From the NCBI GenBank assembly GCA_965227645.1, contig OZ245773.1:372001-436000 (forward strand): a stretch of DNA of 64,000 bases, in the 5' to 3' direction. Shown here piece by piece: positions 16,164 to 24,313 of this stretch. Numbering within the stretch: position 1 is the stretch's first letter; every line of letters starts with the position of its first letter. A program made the position numbers and the translations under genes. Origin of the DNA: Flavimaribacter sp024343425. GTDB lineage: Bacteria; Pseudomonadota; Alphaproteobacteria; Rhizobiales; Rhizobiaceae. The notes beneath the pieces are model-generated. The model saw nothing but the letters and a program-made list of their open reading frames with translations, was not told where the DNA came from and searched no databases.

Positions 16164-16736
16164 ATGAATCGTTCGAATGGCAGCCGAAAACAGATCCTGG
16201 AAGCAGCCAGCGCGGCATTTGTCGAAGGCGACGGCCATTTCGAAATGGCTGACGTTGCGCGACGCGCAGGAACCTCGATCGGTCTGGCCTATCACTACTT
16301 CGGATCGAAAACCGGGCTGGTCTCGGCGGTGGTCTCCGATTTCTACGACCGCTTCGACGCGATCGTCATGGCGCGGATGGAGAGCGACGCGCCGTGGCGC
16401 GAACGCGAGTTGAGACGCTTCTCGATCGCCGTGCAATTTCTATTTACCGATCCCCTGGCTCCGATGATTATCGGCCGCCTGGCCAGCGGCGGCGAGGCAG
16501 CGGCGGTCGAAACCGATCGACGCAACCGGATCATCGCAGCCGGCGCGCGCAATATTGCGAACGCCCAGAAGCAGGGTGAGGTCCATCCGGATATCGATCC
16601 GGAAATCGCATCGGCCGTCATCAATGGCGGATTGCGGCATGCGGCCTATATGGCCTTGACGCTTGCCGAACGGCCTGACGCCGACGAGTTCGCGCGGCGC
16701 GCCTGGTTTCCGATCGCCCGGGGTCTGTGTCTCTAG
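16164..16736 (+). CDS. TetR-family transcriptional regulator
   Basis: 190 residues. The N-terminal HTH (about 8-55) contains FEMADVARRAGTSIGLAYHYFGSKTGL (split by eye), the canonical TetR recognition helix. The C-terminal ligand domain is less conserved and ends FPIARGLCL. The start ATG 16164 is in frame just before MNRSNGSRKQIL. The TAG stop lies exactly at the TA target of the mobile elements: the T and A are target bases and the G is the first base of the IS. The native C-terminus may therefore differ by some residues. It probably represses the divergent P450 gene through the 16095-16116 palindrome. Confidence 0.87.
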   Translation: MNRSNGSRKQILEAASAAFVEGDGHFEMADVARRAGTSIGLAYHYFGSKTGLVSAVVSDFYDRFDAIVMARMESDAPWRERELRRFSIAVQFLFTDPLAPMIIGRLASGGEAAAVETDRRNRIIAAGARNIANAQKQGEVHPDIDPEIASAVINGGLRHAAYMALTLAERPDADEFARRAWFPIARGLCL

Positions 16737-17883
16737 TCACCCGAATCTAAAGTTCGCTGCATAGGGTTTCTTGTGTCCGCTGGCAGAACCGTTTGACAGA
16801 GGCGAGGATTTCGTCGGCGGATTTGACCCATTTGTAGGGTTTCGGGTCTTCGTTGTGCGCCGCGATGAAGGCCGTGATGTCGGCCTCCGGTTCGGCGGTG
16901 GAGCGGTGCACGCCGCGTTGCAGCTGCTTGCGCGTCAGTTCGGCGAACCAGCGTTCGACCTGATTTATCCAGCTGGCTGATGTGGGCGTGAAATGCACAT
17001 GCCAGTGCGGCCGGCGCGCGAGCCACGCCTTGATCTTCGGGGTTTTGTGGGTGGCGTAGTTGTCCATCACCAAATGCACGTCGGGCCCGTCCGGCATGGC
17101 CGCATCGATCTTCTTGAGAAAGTCGAGGAACTCGGTCGCACGGTGGCCGATCACCGCGCCCGTTGCGATGTCGAGCGCCGCAAACAGCGAGATGGCGCCG
17201 TGCCGGATGTATGTGTGGGTGCGCCGCTCGGGCACGCCCGGCGCCATGGGCAGCACCGGCTGCTCGCGATCCAACGCCTGGATCTGCGATTTTTCATCCA
17301 CGCACAGCACGATGGCCCGGGTCGGTGGCGCCATGTAGAGGCCGACGATGTCCTGCACCTTGTCGACGAAGAGCGGGTCCGTGGACAGCTTGAACGTCTC
17401 GCTCCGGTGCGGCTGCAGGCCGAAGGCGGTCCAGATCCGCCGGATGGTGGTGTGCGACAGGCCCGTCGCCGCGGCCATCGAGCGGATCGACCAATGGGTG
17501 GCGTCTCTCGGCGTTGTGTTCAGCGTCCGCTCGATCACTTCGGCCACCTGATCATCCGACACAGTCCGCGGCCGGCCGGGGCGATATTCGTCGGTGAGCC
17601 CTTCGATACGGTCCTTCACGAAACGCCGGCGCCACTTGCCGACCGTGTGCTCGTGCACCCCGAGACGTTCGGCCACTTCCTTGCTTTGAAGGTCCTCCGC
17701 GCAAAGCAGGATCATTCGGCGCCGATCCGACAGCGACCGCGTCGCCTTGTGTCGCCGAACCTGGTTCTCCAGAAAATCCCGCTCCGCGCCACTCAGCACA
17801 ACTTCATCCGCAATCCGGCCCACCATCGCATCACCTCCAGCAACTGCCTATGAAAATGATACGGATTACAGTTCCAGGTGACT
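16736..17883 (-). mobile_element. IS630-family insertion sequence, intact
   Basis: A 1148-bp element flanked by TA duplications (16734-16735 and 17884-17885), as usual for IS630/Tc1-mariner transposition. Imperfect terminal inverted repeats start GTCACC at both ends. The left end, GTCACCCGAATCTAAAGTTCG, closely matches the end of the miniature element at 17883-17958. One intact transposase gene fills it. Confidence 0.85.
16747..17826 (-). CDS. IS630-family transposase
   Basis: A full-length 359-residue DDE transposase. An N-terminal helix-turn-helix (KEVAERLGVHEHTVGKWRRRF, about 49-69) is followed by a second HTH-like region (about 112-136). The catalytic triad is visible: D177 in LCVDEKSQIQALDR, D255 in LVMDNYATHKT and E291 in SWINQVERWF. 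No frameshift is seen, so the element may be active. It may also act in trans on the miniature elements with similar ends. Confidence 0.92.
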   Translation of the reverse strand: MVGRIADEVVLSGAERDFLENQVRRHKATRSLSDRRRMILLCAEDLQSKEVAERLGVHEHTVGKWRRRFVKDRIEGLTDEYRPGRPRTVSDDQVAEVIERTLNTTPRDATHWSIRSMAAATGLSHTTIRRIWTAFGLQPHRSETFKLSTDPLFVDKVQDIVGLYMAPPTRAIVLCVDEKSQIQALDREQPVLPMAPGVPERRTHTYIRHGAISLFAALDIATGAVIGHRATEFLDFLKKIDAAMPDGPDVHLVMDNYATHKTPKIKAWLARRPHWHVHFTPTSASWINQVERWFAELTRKQLQRGVHRSTAEPEADITAFIAAHNEDPKPYKWVKSADEILASVKRFCQRTQETLCSEL

Positions 17884-18049
17884 AGTGCCCCGAATCTGAA
17901 GTTCGTTACATCCTGCAGCACGCTCTATTCGAACTTCAGATTCGATAAGGGCACTAGCAAGATAATGTTTCTAGTGTGGTTTACGGATTTGAAGTTCCTG
18001 TAAGAGACTGCTGCTACAATGTAAGGAACTTCAAATCCACCACACTAGC
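17883..18049 (+). mobile_element. Composite miniature element, copy 1 (A+B), left border of island
   Basis: Element A (17883-17958, 76 bp) starts CTAGTGCCCCGAATCTGAAG and ends GGGCACTAG. A 13-bp spacer follows, then element B (17972-18049, 78 bp) with ends CTAGTGTGG and CCACACTAG. Both are long imperfect palindromes with TA-containing CTAG ends and no coding capacity. The whole 167 bp recurs inverted at 24139-24305 (identical) and 29961-30127 (one base different). Confidence 0.88.
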
Positions 18050-18196
18050 GCGTGTACTCATAAACGAGAAACCGCCGAAGACCGCTTTCAGCGGAACCTC
18101 CGAAGATGTTCCATCAACCGCGTAAGGTCAGCATTGCGGACGAAGTGAGCTTTCGCGGCGGTCGAGCTAATCTCCGCTGTTGGAATGGCGTGTTGA

Positions 18197-18673
18197 TCAT
18201 CGCTCTGAAACGCGCACAGGCAGCTTGCTCGATGCCTTCATTTCTTTGAGTGAAAGGTTCGATCGAATGCTGGTCACTCCAGGCAGGCGCCGCAAAGTGC
18301 TGTCAACAAAGGCGCTGTAGTCGTCCAAGTCACGAGCGACTACGATTAGTAGGAAGTCGTCCTCACCAGTGGTGTTATGGCAGGCGAGGATATTAGGCGT
18401 GACCTCGATAATACGTTGGAATTCAGCTGTGGCAGTCTGATCGTGCTCTGAGCAACTAAGCTGAACAAAGGCCATGACACCGAGCCCCAGCTTTCGGCGA
18501 TTGAGCTGGGCTTGGTAGCCCTCGATGATGCCCGTCTCTTCCAGTTTCTTAAGCCGTCGCCAACACGGCGTCTCGCTCATGTTCAAGTGCTCAGCCAGTT
18601 TGGCGTTGGTCATGCGCCCGTCGCTTTGAAGCAGTTCGAGAATCTGTGCGTTGACCGTGTCGATGTTGTCCAA
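18197..18673 (-). CDS. Lrp/AsnC-family transcriptional regulator
   Basis: 158 residues. The N-terminal HTH (about 5-60) has LQSDGRMTNAKLAEHLNMSE and the typical CWRRLKKLEETGII segment. A C-terminal RAM ligand-sensing domain (about 65-150) contains VTPNILACHNTTGEDDFLLIVVARDL. Members bind amino acids and control their metabolism. It is divergent from the alcohol dehydrogenase/proC pair and probably regulates it. Base composition is more AT-rich than the flanking core genes. Confidence 0.9.
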   Translation of the reverse strand: MDNIDTVNAQILELLQSDGRMTNAKLAEHLNMSETPCWRRLKKLEETGIIEGYQAQLNRRKLGLGVMAFVQLSCSEHDQTATAEFQRIIEVTPNILACHNTTGEDDFLLIVVARDLDDYSAFVDSTLRRLPGVTSIRSNLSLKEMKASSKLPVRVSER

Positions 18674-18813
18674 GGGAAGAGTTTCCTCAAAAATCTATGA
18701 TGTTGAGAGTTTTCTACCCCAAATAATCACAAAATAAGGCAGATTAGCAAGGTCGCTCCAATAGGATTTGATAACTTCTACTCAAATATTTCACTCAAGC
18801 GAAAGACCCTGCC

Positions 18814-19848
18814 ATGAAAGCTGTCCTGTTCGAGAAATTCCAAGAAGCACCCAAAGTTGTGAGCGTGGCGGACCCGTCGCCAGAGCCGCACGGCGTCGTC
18901 CTCAAGGTCGAAGCAACCGGCGTGTGCCGCAGCGACTGGCACGGCTGGATGGGACACGACAGCGATATCGAGCTCCCGCATATTCCCGGCCATGAACTGG
19001 CTGGTGTGGTCGAGGCGGTTGGCAAGGACGTAAAGAACTGGAAGGTGGGCGACCGGGTCACTGTGCCGTTCATCTGCGGCTGTGGATCATGCAGCGAATG
19101 CCATGCCGGTCACCAGCAAGTGTGCCTGCATCAGGAACAGCCGGGCTTCACGCATTGGGGCAGCTTTGCGGAATATGTGCCGATCCATCAGGCCGACCTG
19201 AATGTGGTTGCTTTGCCCGAGACAATGGATTTCGCCACCGCTGCGAGCCTGGGGTGTCGGTTTGCCACCTCGTTTCGCGCCGTGATCGACCAAGGCAAGG
19301 TCAGTGCAGGACAGTGGGTTGCCGTGCATGGCTGCGGCGGCGTCGGATTGTCGGCGGTGATGATCGCCAGTGCGGCGGGCGCCAACGTGATTGGCGTTGA
19401 TCTCGACCCGGCAAAACTTGCCTTGGCCAAGGAGCTTGGTGCAGTCGCGGCTATTGAAGGCAAGGGCGATGTCGTTGAGGCCATTAAAGAGATCACCAAA
19501 GGCGGCGCGCATGTCTCGCTCGATGCACTAGGTCACCCAGCAACGATGACCAATTCGATCCTTTGCCTGCGGCCACGGGGCAAGCATATTCAGGTCGGCC
19601 TAATGTTGGGCGATCATGCAGCCCCTGCAGTGCCTATGCCCAAAATCGTGGGCCAAGAAATCGAACTGCTCGGCTCTCATGGGATGCAGGCCCATAGGTA
19701 TGGTGCGATGCTCGATATGGTCGAAAGCGGCAAACTCGACCCGGCACGGCTGGTCGGCGACAAGATCAGCTTAGACGCCGCCCCCGAGGCCCTTATGAAC
19801 ATGGACAAGTTCCAGTCCATCGGCGCAACCGTCATTACGAGCTTCTGA
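18814..19848 (+). CDS. Zinc-dependent alcohol dehydrogenase (MDR)
   Basis: 344 residues. Catalytic zinc ligands are C38 (GVCRSDW) and H60-E61 (GHE). Structural zinc cysteines are C90, C93, C96 and C104 (CGSCSECHAGHQQVC). The Rossmann motif is HGCGGVGLSAVMIA, followed by a dinucleotide-discriminating D in GVDLDPAK that favours NAD. It oxidises an alcohol to an aldehyde or ketone in the cytoplasm. Only 3 bp separate it from proC, so the two are co-transcribed under the divergent Lrp regulator. A hydroxyl amino-acid-derived substrate would fit the context, but this is inference. Confidence 0.9.
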   Translation: MKAVLFEKFQEAPKVVSVADPSPEPHGVVLKVEATGVCRSDWHGWMGHDSDIELPHIPGHELAGVVEAVGKDVKNWKVGDRVTVPFICGCGSCSECHAGHQQVCLHQEQPGFTHWGSFAEYVPIHQADLNVVALPETMDFATAASLGCRFATSFRAVIDQGKVSAGQWVAVHGCGGVGLSAVMIASAAGANVIGVDLDPAKLALAKELGAVAAIEGKGDVVEAIKEITKGGAHVSLDALGHPATMTNSILCLRPRGKHIQVGLMLGDHAAPAVPMPKIVGQEIELLGSHGMQAHRYGAMLDMVESGKLDPARLVGDKISLDAAPEALMNMDKFQSIGATVITSF

Positions 19849-19851
19849 GCC

Positions 19852-20646
19852 ATGGACAAGATTGCGTTCATCGGCGGCGGCAATATGGCCGCGGCCATCA
19901 TCGGAGGTTTGGTTTCGAGCGGCTGGGAGCCATCCTGGATCACGGTTGTCGATCCATATGCCCACCAGCGGGACCGTCTGGCGCGTGAGCATGGCATTCA
20001 CACCTCAGAAGATGTGGTCATGGCCGAGATCGCCGACATTATCGTGCTGGCAGTGAAACCACAGGTCATTACCGCCGTCGCCAAGCAGATGGACGCAAAC
20101 CTGTCTGGCAAACTGATCCTGAGTATTGCTGCAGGCGTCACAATTGCAACGCTTGAAGATCTCTTTGGTCCGATTGCCATCGCACGCACCATGCCCAATA
20201 CTCCTGCTTTATTGGGGTTGGGTGCGACAGGGCTATTTGTCAACGAACACACGACCGAAGCGCAACGTGTGGCTGCTCAAGCGATTATTGAGGCATTCGG
20301 CATTTGCGTTACCGTCGAGCGTGAAGAGCTGCTTGATGTGGTCACGGCAGTGTCAGGCAGCGGTCCAGCTTATTATTTTCTGATGATTGAAGAGATGATC
20401 CGAGTAGGAACCGCATTGGGTCTTCCACCGGAAGATGCCAAGGCACTGACCCTGCAAACGGCGCTAGGTGCTGCAACCATGGCCGCCCAAGGAAGCACAC
20501 CGGAAGACCTTCGGGCCCGCGTTACATCACCAAATGGGACAACCCTTGCGGCTATTGTTTCGATGCAGGAAAACGGCTTTGGAGATGTGATTTCAAAGGC
20601 GATGACCGCGTGCAGAGACCGCGCCGTCGAGCTGGGAACGAAATGA
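19852..20646 (+). CDS. proC: Pyrroline-5-carboxylate reductase
   Basis: 264 residues. N-terminal NAD(P)-binding IGGGNMAAAIIGGL, mid-protein AVKPQVITAVAKQM and RTMPNTPALLGLGATGLF. The ProC signature SGSGPAYYFLMIEEMI and the C-terminal SPNGTTLAAIVSMQENG follow. It reduces 1-pyrroline-5-carboxylate to proline. As an accessory copy next to an Lrp regulator and an alcohol dehydrogenase, it may act on a related cyclic imine rather than serve housekeeping proline synthesis. Confidence 0.92.
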   Translation: MDKIAFIGGGNMAAAIIGGLVSSGWEPSWITVVDPYAHQRDRLAREHGIHTSEDVVMAEIADIIVLAVKPQVITAVAKQMDANLSGKLILSIAAGVTIATLEDLFGPIAIARTMPNTPALLGLGATGLFVNEHTTEAQRVAAQAIIEAFGICVTVEREELLDVVTAVSGSGPAYYFLMIEEMIRVGTALGLPPEDAKALTLQTALGAATMAAQGSTPEDLRARVTSPNGTTLAAIVSMQENGFGDVISKAMTACRDRAVELGTK

Positions 20647-20757
20647 AGCAGACGTTCGGACAAAGTGCAAAATCATGCAACTTGGGCTCGAAGCGGTCGG
20701 CCGACCTAACGGACAAAGCCGCAGTGTCTTTGGAGGCAAAGAAGACAATGAGTCCAC
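20647..20757. other. Non-coding stretch after proC
   Basis: No supported gene lies here. It runs into the inverted-repeat element at 20758. The whole gap to the next start (21213) carries no convincing coding sequence. Confidence 0.5.
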
Positions 20758-21021
20758 GGCCTAACACTACTTTGGCAGATTAACGGTTCATTATCCATTT
20801 TGATGATCATGATTGCCTATGCCTTCCTTCAACACCGGCGCCTCTCTCAGGCCGATCGGGGAAAAATGAAATCCCGCCGGACCGCCACAGCCCAGCATGC
20901 CAGCCGTGCGACGCGCCGTCATCGCGGCGCTCACGCCGAAGCCGCCGCCAGCGCGATGTCCGCACTGTCGCATCCGATTACGATGGAGAAAATGAGCAAA
21001 CTGCCAAAGCAGTGCTAGGCC
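20758..21021. mobile_element. Non-autonomous element bounded by GGCCTARCACTRCTTTGGCAG inverted repeats
   Basis: Terminal repeats at 20758-20778 and 21001-21021 match at 19 of 21 positions. The interior 220 bp has no convincing gene. The left 40 bp (about 20761-20800, continuing AGATTAACGGTTCATTATCC) recurs inverted at 28845-28884. The parent transposon family is not identified. Confidence 0.7.
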
Positions 21022-21212
21022 TATCTGACAAGCACGCTCAGGTAGATGGCTCGAAAATGCTTGACTGCAACACACCGAAAAGAGAAGTGAAAATCAACAT
21101 AAGTGAGTGAAACGGTGGACTATTTTATCGCCGTGAAGTTCAATGCAAACGCGGCATCTGCTTGCAATATTTTCAAATGACCGGCGGCTGGACACATAGG
21201 AGGTTTAGAGAA

Positions 21213-21926
21213 ATGCCAATTAAAGACAACCTCACAAGCGCAGCTTCGGATACGCTTAGCGACCACGTATACAGAGGAATTTATGAAGCAATTACACTTG
21301 GCGAATGGCCTGCAGGTACCAAGCTTCCAACGGAGTATGAACTCACCAAGAAATTCGGCGTTTCACGCACTGTTATACGCGAGGCGTTGATTCGGTTGCG
21401 TATCGACGGCTTGGTCAGGTCGCGTCAGGGTGCGGGTACACGTGTAATCAGCGCGCCCAAAAAAGCGGTGCTCGAATTCACCGAACCGGAAAACATCTCC
21501 GACATTCAGCGATGCTATGAATTCCGAATAGGTGTCGAAGGAGAAGCCGCCTATCTTGCGGCGCAACGCCAATCCCGTGAAAGGATAGCCGATATCGCCA
21601 GCGCTTTGGAACGCATGGTTGAGAGCTACGATAAACCCGAGGGATTAAGCGTCGAAGAAGATATGGATTTTCATATCGCGATTGCACTCGCGACGGAAAA
21701 CAGCTTCTATATCAGGACGATCAAATCAGGCATGCAGTCCTTTATAGTCGGAATGCGCATCGCACGTTCATTCTCCCGGGGTTCAACGAAGGAATACCAG
21801 CTTCCTGCTGTCAACGAGCACCGTGTTGTCTACGAGAGTATCGTTTCAGGCGATGCGATTGGCGCACGCGAAGCCATGCGCCAGCACATCGAGGGCACCC
21901 GCCGACGCGTCTTTGTAGGACTATAA
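21213..21926 (+). CDS. GntR-family regulator, FadR/FCD type
   Basis: 237 residues from ATG 21213, which has a clear AGGAGG 10 bp upstream. An N-terminal winged helix (about 15-80) has PTEYELTKKFGVSRTVIREAL. A C-terminal FCD helical ligand domain (about 95-230) has EEDMDFHIAIA and NEHRVVYESI, whose D/H residues usually bind a metal and a carboxylate sugar acid. It lies just upstream of, and convergent with, kdgD/gci. It is therefore probably the hexuronate/aldarate-responsive repressor of the module. TTGT-N3-ACAA sites at 27284-27326 fit the operator type of this family. Confidence 0.88.
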   Translation: MPIKDNLTSAASDTLSDHVYRGIYEAITLGEWPAGTKLPTEYELTKKFGVSRTVIREALIRLRIDGLVRSRQGAGTRVISAPKKAVLEFTEPENISDIQRCYEFRIGVEGEAAYLAAQRQSRERIADIASALERMVESYDKPEGLSVEEDMDFHIAIALATENSFYIRTIKSGMQSFIVGMRIARSFSRGSTKEYQLPAVNEHRVVYESIVSGDAIGAREAMRQHIEGTRRRVFVGL

Positions 21927-21947
21927 TACATCCGAGCAACTGGTCAG

Positions 21948-22853
21948 CTACCCGCGGTCGCCGATTACCGCCTTGAGCTTGTCGCATTCGCTTTCGGATA
22001 GAGCCGTCAAAGGCGGACGCATTCTGCCAGAATAGAAGCCTCGCAATGCCACACCTGCCTTGATTGCCGATACCGCATATCCCTTCTTTACATCTCGGAG
22101 CGCGACCAGAGGGTAATAGAATTCCTTGAGCATAGTCTTGCGGGTTTCGTGGTCGTCGTCCCGGTAAGCTTTGTAAAAGGCCAATGCGGTCTGGGGTACG
22201 AAATTGAAAACCGCCGACGAGTAGGTGTCGATCCCGACACCCTTGTAGGCATCGGCAAACAGCTCGTGCGTCGGCATGCCGCCCATGAAAACCAGCCTGT
22301 TACCGAGTTTGATCGTCGCGCGCCTCACGTTGTCGATATCGCCGGCGCCATCCTTGAATCCGATCAGGTTCGGGCAATCGTCCGCCAGTCTCGCAAGTGC
22401 ATCTGCGCTCAGCCGGCTGATGCCGCGATTGTAAACGATCACTCCCAGCTTGGTGGATTGGCATACGGACCGTACGTGGTTCTCGATACCGTCTTCCGGC
22501 GCATCTATCATGTAGTGCGGCATTAAAAGGATGCCGTCGCCTCCGGCCTCTTCTACGCCCTGCGCGATCTCACAGGCCATCCTAGTCCCGTAGCCGCAGC
22601 CTGAAATGATGCACGAATCCGGGGACGTCGCTTTTGCGAGCCTGACAAGATCGACAACCTCTTGTGGTGTCAGAGAGAAAAACTCGCCTGTGCCTCCAGC
22701 GACTATAAACCCGCTGTTCGAGAAGTCTGTCATCCATGAAAGATGTTCTGCGAACGCCTTTGCATCCACATTGTTTTCCGCATCAAACGGCGTAGTTGGA
22801 AACGACATCAGGTTGGCGCGAACGATTTCTCTGAGTTGTCTAGGTTCTGTCAT
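21948..22853 (-). CDS. kdgD: 5-dehydro-4-deoxyglucarate dehydratase
   Basis: 301 residues of the DapA/NAL TIM-barrel family. Seen: substrate-carboxylate motif AGGTGEFFSL (52-61), Y141 in VIVYNRG and Schiff-base K167 in LIGFKDGAGDID. GEFFSLTPQE and GFKDGAGDI are characteristic of the KDG dehydratase branch. It converts 5-dehydro-4-deoxyglucarate to 2-oxoglutarate semialdehyde, CO2 and water. It lies 63 bp downstream of the cycloisomerase gene on the same strand, as in the Agrobacterium galactarate pathway. The semialdehyde could go to the dehydrogenase at 657-2093. Confidence 0.88.
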   Translation of the reverse strand: MTEPRQLREIVRANLMSFPTTPFDAENNVDAKAFAEHLSWMTDFSNSGFIVAGGTGEFFSLTPQEVVDLVRLAKATSPDSCIISGCGYGTRMACEIAQGVEEAGGDGILLMPHYMIDAPEDGIENHVRSVCQSTKLGVIVYNRGISRLSADALARLADDCPNLIGFKDGAGDIDNVRRATIKLGNRLVFMGGMPTHELFADAYKGVGIDTYSSAVFNFVPQTALAFYKAYRDDDHETRKTMLKEFYYPLVALRDVKKGYAVSAIKAGVALRGFYSGRMRPPLTALSESECDKLKAVIGDRG

Positions 22854-22916
22854 TATAGCTTCTCTTGCCGCTGTTTGTATGATGTTCCACGAATATGAAC
22901 GCCATCACGTCCGTCA

Positions 22917-24044
22917 TTAGATGCTGGCGGCCTCGACGGCGCTGCGGCTAATTTCAATGCCTAGACCGGGACCGCGTGGAACGGTAAAAACGCCCTGATC
23001 AAATTCCAAAGCGCTTGACAATATCCCCTCACGAAACGGATTCGCGGTCTTGTCCAGTTCGAGTATCGGTTCTATCGGGTTCTGTCCTGGCGGATCGGGT
23101 GGAAGCGCCGCGAGAAACTGAAGGCTGGCGGCAATTTGGATCGCTGTCCCCCAGACATGGGGCACAAGCCGAACGCCATGCAGTGCAGCCATGTCGGCGA
23201 CGCGCCTGGCTTCAGTGAAGCCGCCGGTGCCGCATATATCGGGCTGCGCGATATCGATAGCCCTTGTCTCAAGCGGCTCTTTGAAGCCGTAGCGTCCGTG
23301 CCATGTTTCTCCACCCGCTACAGGTATGGGTTGCTCGGCGCGCACGTAGCGATAGGCCTGCAACTGTTCAGGCGAGACCGGTTCTTCAAACCAGGCGATC
23401 TCGTAATCCGCCGCGGCCCTTCCAAATCGGATTGCGTCCAGTGCATCATAACCATGATTGGCGTCGACCATGAGATGCATTTCCGGGGGCATGACATCAC
23501 GTACCGCAGCAACGAGTTTCAGGTCCTTGTCTGGGTCGAACCCGATCTTGATCTTGGCGGCGTGGAAACCGTCTTCTACAAAACCTACCATTTCAGCCAC
23601 ACCACTCTCTATGCGGTCGATATTGTCTTGCTTGAAGCCACCAGTGGCATACGCCTGGATGTTTTCACGAAAACGACCGCCCAGGAGAACGGAAACGGGA
23701 ACGTCAAAATGCTTTCCTTTAATATCCCAAAGGGCGATGTCGATTCCCGACAATGCTGTCATGGTAAGCCCGCGCTGGCCCTGATCTCGTGACATATTAT
23801 AGAGTTCCTGCCAGAGTATCTCGTTGGCAAGGGGATCGCGGCCGATCAGCGCGCCTGCGTACATCTTAACGACCGCCGCGTTCGGCAATGCCGGTCCCAA
23901 ACATTCGCCCCAGCCGACTGTTCCATCGTCGCATACAATCTCCACCAAGCAATGCTGACGTTTGCTGATACGGATGGTTGCGCTTTCGAACGGCCGCTCA
24001 AGATCGTGGCTGAGCACGTACGTATGAACTTCAACGATCTTCAT
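22917..24044 (-). CDS. gci: D-galactarolactone cycloisomerase (enolase superfamily)
   Basis: 375 residues of the mandelate racemase/muconate-lactonising subgroup. Seen: K164-x-K166 (AAKIKIGFD), metal ligands D194 (VDANHGY), E220 (WFEEPV) and E246 (GGETWHG), and general base H296 (VPHVWGT). From memory it is strikingly like Agrobacterium Gci across its length (WGECLGPALPNAAVV, LYNMSRDQGQRGL, PVAGGETWHGRYG). It opens galactaro-1,4/1,5-lactone to 3-deoxy-2-keto-hexarate, the KdgD substrate. The uronate dehydrogenase that would make the lactone is not in this window. Confidence 0.85.
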   Translation of the reverse strand: MKIVEVHTYVLSHDLERPFESATIRISKRQHCLVEIVCDDGTVGWGECLGPALPNAAVVKMYAGALIGRDPLANEILWQELYNMSRDQGQRGLTMTALSGIDIALWDIKGKHFDVPVSVLLGGRFRENIQAYATGGFKQDNIDRIESGVAEMVGFVEDGFHAAKIKIGFDPDKDLKLVAAVRDVMPPEMHLMVDANHGYDALDAIRFGRAAADYEIAWFEEPVSPEQLQAYRYVRAEQPIPVAGGETWHGRYGFKEPLETRAIDIAQPDICGTGGFTEARRVADMAALHGVRLVPHVWGTAIQIAASLQFLAALPPDPPGQNPIEPILELDKTANPFREGILSSALEFDQGVFTVPRGPGLGIEISRSAVEAASI

Positions 24045-24094
24045 AGAAACTCGCTTTCGAACCCGGCAGGGTGTGATGCTTGGCTAGGGGAATC

Positions 24095-24127
24095 GGTTTC
24101 CGGCCATGATGGCCGGAAACCATTTTT
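24095..24127 (+). terminator. Strong intrinsic terminator without an upstream plus-strand gene
   Basis: GGTTTCCGGCC (24095-24105), loop ATGAT and GGCCGGAAACC (24111-24121) make a perfect 11-bp stem followed by ATTTTT. It faces the plus strand, yet the neighbouring gene (gci) starts at 24044 on the minus strand. It is probably the remnant of a lost gene's 3' end beside the miniature-element junction at 24139. Confidence 0.75.
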
Positions 24128-24138
24128 GATGAGTTCCG

Positions 24139-24305
24139 CTAGTGTGGTGGATTTGAAGTTCCTTACATTGTAGCAGCAGTCTCTTACAGGAACTTCAAAT
24201 CCGTAAACCACACTAGAAACATTATCTTGCTAGTGCCCTTATCGAATCTGAAGTTCGAATAGAGCGTGCTGCAGGATGTAACGAACTTCAGATTCGGGGC
24301 ACTAG
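24139..24305 (-). mobile_element. Composite miniature element, copy 2 (inside island)
   Basis: B (24139-24216), spacer, A (24230-24305). It is the exact reverse complement of 17883-18049 by visual comparison. The right end lies 8 bp from the stop codon of the amino-acid binding protein gene. Confidence 0.88.
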
Positions 24306-24313
24306 TGACCTGA

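Noticed and set aside
18050..18196. Possible remnant of another insertion sequence after the left border element
   Set aside because: The stretch looks unlike its neighbours, but I could not identify ends, repeats or a transposase fragment.
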